Positions 60,997 through 64,000 of a stretch of DNA of 64,000 nt are shown here, piece after piece. The first letter of the stretch is position 1, and the number at the start of each line of letters is the position of its first letter. The notes under the pieces are model-generated. The model saw only the letters and a program-made list of their open reading frames with translations. It was not told where the DNA came from and ran no database searches. The position numbers were made by a program, and so were the translations under genes. The stretch comes from Streptomyces lavendulae subsp. lavendulae (lineage in GTDB: Bacteria; Actinomycetota; Actinomycetes; Streptomycetales; Streptomycetaceae): NCBI RefSeq assembly GCF_002803845.1, contig NZ_CP024985.1, positions 4,216,001 to 4,280,000 on the forward strand, given 5' to 3'.

Positions 60997-62280
60997 GTGA
61001 CCGAAAGCACCGGGAGTAACCCCGACATCGAAATCTCCCGGCGCCGCCTGCTGGGCACCGTCGGCGCCGCGGGCGCCGCCGGGCTCGCACTCGGGGCCAC
61101 CGGCGGTGCCCTGGTGCATTCGGCGGTCTCCGACTCCCCGGCCGGCGCCCCGGGCGCCGCCGGGGCACCCGGCTCCCTCGGAGCCACCCGGGTCGCCTTC
61201 GAAGGGGACCACCAGGCGGGCATCACCACCCCGCTCCAGGCCAAGGGGCACGTCCTCGCCTTCGACCTGGCCCCGGGCGCCGGGCGCAAGGAGGCCGCCG
61301 CGCTGATGCGCCGCTGGTCCGACACCGCACGGCGGCTGATGGCCGGCGAGACCGCCCCGACGTCGGACAGCGGGATCGCCCTCGACGCGGGGCCGTCCTC
61401 CCTGACCATCACGTTCGGCTTCGGACACTCCTTCTTCGAGCGCACCGACCTCGTGGCGCGCCGCCCCGCCGCCCTCGACCCGCTGCCGGACTTCTCCTCC
61501 GACCGCCTCGACGCCCAGCGCAGCAACGGTGACCTGTGGGTGCAGATCGGCGCCGACGACGGACTCGTCGCCTTCCACGCCCTGCGCGCCGTGCAGAAGG
61601 ACGCCGGGGAGGCCGCCCGGGTGCGGTGGCAGATGAACGGTTTCAACCGCTCTCCCGGCGCCACCAGCACCCCGATGACCGCCCGGAACCTGATGGGCCA
61701 GGTCGACGGCACCGGGAACCCCAAGCCGGCCGATCCCGACTTCGACCGGCGGATCTTCGTCCAGGGCGCCGGCCCCGGGCCCGCGGAACACTCCTGGATG
61801 GCCGGTGGCTCGTACGCGGTCGTCCGCCGGATCCGGATGCTGCTCGACGACTGGGACAAGCGGTCCCTGGCGCAGCAGGAGCAGGTCATCGGCCGGACCA
61901 AGGCCACCGGGGCACCCCTGACCGGCGGCGGGGAGACCACGAAGCCGGCCCTGGACAAGCTCGGCCCCGACGGCAAGCCGGTCATCGCCTCCAATGCCCA
62001 CGCCCGGATCTCCGCCCCGGAGCAGAACGGCGGCGCCGCGATGCTGCGCCGGCCCTTCTCCTTCCACGACGGGATCGCCGCCGACGGCACGCCCGACGCC
62101 GGACTGCTCTTCATCTGCTGGCAGGCCGACCCGCTGCGCGGGTTCGTGCCGGTCCAGCGCAAGCTCGACCGCGGCGACGCACTGTCGGAGTTCATCCGGC
62201 ACGAGTCGAGCGGTCTGTACGCCGTCCCGCCCGGGCCGCGCAGCGGGGAGTACGTGGGGCAGCGCCTGCTCGAAGGGTGA
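60997..62280 (+). CDS. dtpA: Tat-exported DyP-type haem peroxidase
   Basis: 427 aa. Twin-arginine signal 'SRRRLLGTVGAAGAAGLALG'. DyP motif GxxDG ('MGQVDGTGNP') with catalytic Asp, proximal haem His in 'ASNAHARISAP', and 'FICWQADPLRGFVPVQRKLD'. In S. lividans DtpA is needed for maturation of the copper radical oxidase GlxA during morphogenesis. GTG start 5 bases after copCD with no clear ribosome-binding site, so translation is probably coupled. Confidence 0.94.
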   Translation: MTESTGSNPDIEISRRRLLGTVGAAGAAGLALGATGGALVHSAVSDSPAGAPGAAGAPGSLGATRVAFEGDHQAGITTPLQAKGHVLAFDLAPGAGRKEAAALMRRWSDTARRLMAGETAPTSDSGIALDAGPSSLTITFGFGHSFFERTDLVARRPAALDPLPDFSSDRLDAQRSNGDLWVQIGADDGLVAFHALRAVQKDAGEAARVRWQMNGFNRSPGATSTPMTARNLMGQVDGTGNPKPADPDFDRRIFVQGAGPGPAEHSWMAGGSYAVVRRIRMLLDDWDKRSLAQQEQVIGRTKATGAPLTGGGETTKPALDKLGPDGKPVIASNAHARISAPEQNGGAAMLRRPFSFHDGIAADGTPDAGLLFICWQADPLRGFVPVQRKLDRGDALSEFIRHESSGLYAVPPGPRSGEYVGQRLLEG

Positions 62281-62322
62281 ACAGCCCCACGGGGGCGGGT
62301 GCCCCGGCATTAGGCTGATCGC

Positions 62323-63258
62323 ATGTCGGCCACCCGCTTCACCTATCTCGGTCCCGAGGGCACGTTCACCGAAGCCGCCCTTCGCACCCTGCCGGAAGCC
62401 GCCACCCGGGAGCTCGTCCCGATGGTGTCGGTCCCGGCCGCCCTGGACGCCGTGCGCAACGGCGAGGCCGCCGCGGCGCTGGTGCCGATCGAGAACTCGG
62501 TGGAGGGCGGGGTCACCGCCACCCTCGACGAGCTGGCCTCGGGCGAGCCGCTGATGATCTACCGCGAGGTGCTGCTGCCGATCGCGTTCGCGCTGCTGGT
62601 GCGGCCCGGGACCAAGCTGTCGGACGTCAAGACGGTCACCGGGCACCCGGTGGCCCAGCCCCAGGTGCGCAACTGGCTGCGGACCCACCTGCCCGACGCG
62701 GTCTGGGAGTCGGCGGCCTCCAACGCCGACGGTGCGCGGCTCGTCCAGGAGGGCCGCTTCGACGCCGCCTTCGCGGGCGAGTTCGCGGCCGCCACGTACG
62801 GGCTGGAGGCGCTGGTCACCGAGATCCACGACGCGCAGAACGCCGAGACTCGCTTCGTGCTCGTCGGCCGGCCCGCCCGGCCCGCGGCGCCCACCGGCGC
62901 CGACAAGACCTCCGTGGTCCTCTGGCTCGGCGACGACCACCCCGGTGCGCTGCTGGAGCTCCTCCAGGAGTTCGCCGTCCGCGGGGTGAACCTGATGCTG
63001 ATCCAGTCCCGGCCGACCGGGGAGGGCATCGGCAACTACTGCTTCGCGGTCGACGCCGAGGGCCACATCTCCGACCGCCGGGTCAGCGAGGCGCTGATGG
63101 GCCTCAAGCGGACCTGCCCGCAGGTGCGCTTCCTCGGCTCCTACCCGCGGGCCGGGGTCGCTCTGAGTGAGGTGCGCGCCGCGCGGCCGGGAACCTCCGA
63201 CAGCGACTTCACGGAGGCCTCCGACTGGCTGACGCGCTGCCTCGACGGCCGGGCGTAG
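62323..63258 (+). CDS. pheA: Prephenate dehydratase
   Basis: 311 aa. Converts prephenate to phenylpyruvate (phenylalanine synthesis). Start 'RFTYLGPEGTFTEAALRTL', substrate motif 'ALVPIENSVEGGVTATLDEL', catalytic Thr in 'ETRFVLVGR', and a C-terminal ACT domain for allosteric control ('HPGALLELLQEFAVRGVNLMLIQSRPTGEGIGNYCFAVDAEGH'). No chorismate mutase domain. Separated from serS by a 527-base DnaA-box region. Confidence 0.96.
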   Translation: MSATRFTYLGPEGTFTEAALRTLPEAATRELVPMVSVPAALDAVRNGEAAAALVPIENSVEGGVTATLDELASGEPLMIYREVLLPIAFALLVRPGTKLSDVKTVTGHPVAQPQVRNWLRTHLPDAVWESAASNADGARLVQEGRFDAAFAGEFAAATYGLEALVTEIHDAQNAETRFVLVGRPARPAAPTGADKTSVVLWLGDDHPGALLELLQEFAVRGVNLMLIQSRPTGEGIGNYCFAVDAEGHISDRRVSEALMGLKRTCPQVRFLGSYPRAGVALSEVRAARPGTSDSDFTEASDWLTRCLDGRA

Positions 63259-63269
63259 GTCCTCGTCCA

Positions 63270-63579
63270 CTGTCCACAGAGTTATCCACAGGCCGAGATG
63301 GGGACCTGGGGACAAGTCGACAGAGCGGCACGACAAGGTCGACAAATCGTCCGGGTGACCCAGGTTTCGCGCTGGGGAGCGGTAGGTGAACGGCGTCACC
63401 CACGTATCACCGATCAACTCTTTGGGGCGAGTCATTCCCACCCGAATGAGTGTGTGAGGGCGGTTTGAACCCTGATCGGCCCCGACCGCTCACCGATCCC
63501 TATTGATCTCATTCCGTGTCCACAGAACCAGCGCACAGCCTGTGGATAAGACGGCCCTGTGGGGAATTCCTGTGGACAA
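63270..63579. other. Cluster of DnaA boxes between pheA and serS (D78-like)
   Basis: Boxes: CTGTCCACA 63270-63278 (+), TTATCCACA 63282-63290 (+), GTGTCCACA 63516-63524 (+), TTATCCACA 63541-63549 (-), TTGTCCACA 63571-63579 (-), and weaker sites 63307-63315 and 63558-63566 (-). They form two groups about 230 bases apart. No A/T-rich unwinding element and no dnaA or dnaN nearby, so not oriC; probably a DnaA-titration locus like D78 of S. coelicolor. The rest of the 63259-63785 gap contains the serS promoter. Confidence 0.82.
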
Positions 63580-63773
63580 GGAAGCCCCTGCGCGGCTGCT
63601 CAGGCCCTGGCGGACCCCCGTCGTTGTGCCCCTTTTCGGGGAATGGGGCCGGTTTTATCGACCGGCCCGCGGGGGCCGGATCCGGCCGCGGGGCAAGAGT
63701 TTTGCATTCGTACCAATTGGGACATAGCGACACGCAGCGTGATATCGATGTGATCCCGGGAACCCCAGCCCGG

Positions 63774-63786
63774 TAGCCTGGAGGGG
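63774..63786 (+). promoter_or_regulatory. Candidate -10 element of serS
   Basis: TAGCCT (63774-63779) lies 6 bases before the serS GTG, so the mRNA may be leaderless; GGAGG at 63780-63784 is too close to the GTG to act normally. -35 unclear. Confidence 0.4.
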
Positions 63787-64000
63787 TGATTGACCTTCGG
63801 CTGCTCCGTGAAGACCCTGACCGTGTCCGCGCCTCGCAGCGCGCCCGTGGAGAGGACGTCGGCCTCGTCGACGCACTCCTCTCCGCCGATGAGCGCCGCA
63901 GGTCCTCCGGCATGCGCTTCGACGAGCTGCGCAACGAGCAGAAGTCCCTCGGCAAGCTCATCCCCAAGGCCTCTCCGGAGGAGCGGGCCGAGCTGCTGAC
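63786..64000 (+). CDS. serS: Seryl-tRNA synthetase, N-terminal part (runs off window)
   Basis: First 71 codons, GTG start. 'IDLRLLREDPDRVRASQRARGEDVGLVDALLSADERRRSSGMRFDELRNEQKSLGKLIPKASPEE' is the antiparallel coiled-coil arm that grips the long variable arm of tRNA-Ser. The catalytic domain lies beyond the window. Charges the tRNA-Ser genes at 9848, 27571 and 41619. Confidence 0.95.
   Translation, partial: MIDLRLLREDPDRVRASQRARGEDVGLVDALLSADERRRSSGMRFDELRNEQKSLGKLIPKASPEERAELL

Noticed and set aside
63259..63785. DnaA-box cluster considered as oriC
   Set aside because: Far fewer boxes than a Streptomyces oriC (about 19 from memory), no unwinding element, and no dnaA, dnaN or rpmH genes beside it.

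Overview
This is a high-GC actinobacterial chromosome segment, almost certainly Streptomyces. Coding sequences have G/C-rich third positions and frequent GTG (some TTG) starts, tRNA genes do not encode CCA, two SigB-type sporulation sigma factors (sigF, sigN) sit in tandem, and the gene order matches my memory of the S. coelicolor region from serS (SCO3961) leftwards to about SCO4050. That block lies beside oriC. Two sequence signals agree: five perfect ParB sites (TGTTTCACGTGAAACA) and a cluster of DnaA boxes between pheA and serS. I see no integrase, transposase, prophage, CRISPR array or large natural-product cluster; this is core chromosome.

Layout. 1-9.8 kb: housekeeping and stress genes (VOC protein, HhH-GPD glycosylase, cupin, orphan opcA, HerA-like ATPase, LytR_C protein, upp, universal stress protein, tadA with its partner). 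9.8-14.2 kb: tRNA-Ser(CGA), small exported proteins, sigF and sigN, a lipoprotein. 14.3-17.1 kb: a MarR-regulated DHA2 efflux pump and a TetR regulator. 17.2-22.9 kb: a response regulator, histidine kinase and two membrane glycosyltransferases in one tight operon. 23-27.7 kb: small metabolic genes, an Lrp regulator, and tRNA-Arg(ACG) and tRNA-Ser(GCT). 27.8-34.7 kb: a subtilisin-inhibitor-like protein, a very large degenerate hybrid kinase, a fatty acyl-CoA ligase, an ECF-like sigma factor and a tandem parS pair. 34.9-39.6 kb: a five-gene operon with the enzyme set of the mycobacterial igr (steroid side-chain) operon, preceded by a perfect inverted repeat. 39.8-42.7 kb: small exported proteins, an antitoxin-like protein, tRNA-Ser(TGA) and a secreted serine protease. 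42.9-45.5 kb: a LysR / cysteine dioxygenase / YeiH sulfur module. 45.6-55.8 kb: HtrA protease, glycerophosphodiesterase, two RsbW-like ATPases, a DUF5926 protein, a primase-like protein, a PP2C-like protein and aminopeptidase P. 56-62.3 kb: the copper delivery operon (YcnI, Sco, ECuC, CopCD, DtpA). 62.3-64 kb: pheA, the DnaA-box cluster and the 5' end of serS.

How it works together. Several units are self-contained modules: a sensor pair driving surface glycosylation; LysR controlling cysteine catabolism and sulfur-oxyanion export; a copper relay that loads extracellular enzymes; and a regulated acyl-CoA side-chain operon. Overlaid on them are chromosome-maintenance signals (parS and DnaA boxes). 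Three of the parS copies lie inside protein-coding genes, where they force the peptide V-S-R-E-T.

Limits: all assignments come from reading translated sequence and motifs, without database searches. Start codons were chosen by ribosome-binding-site spacing and family resemblance. SCO numbers and literature names are from memory.
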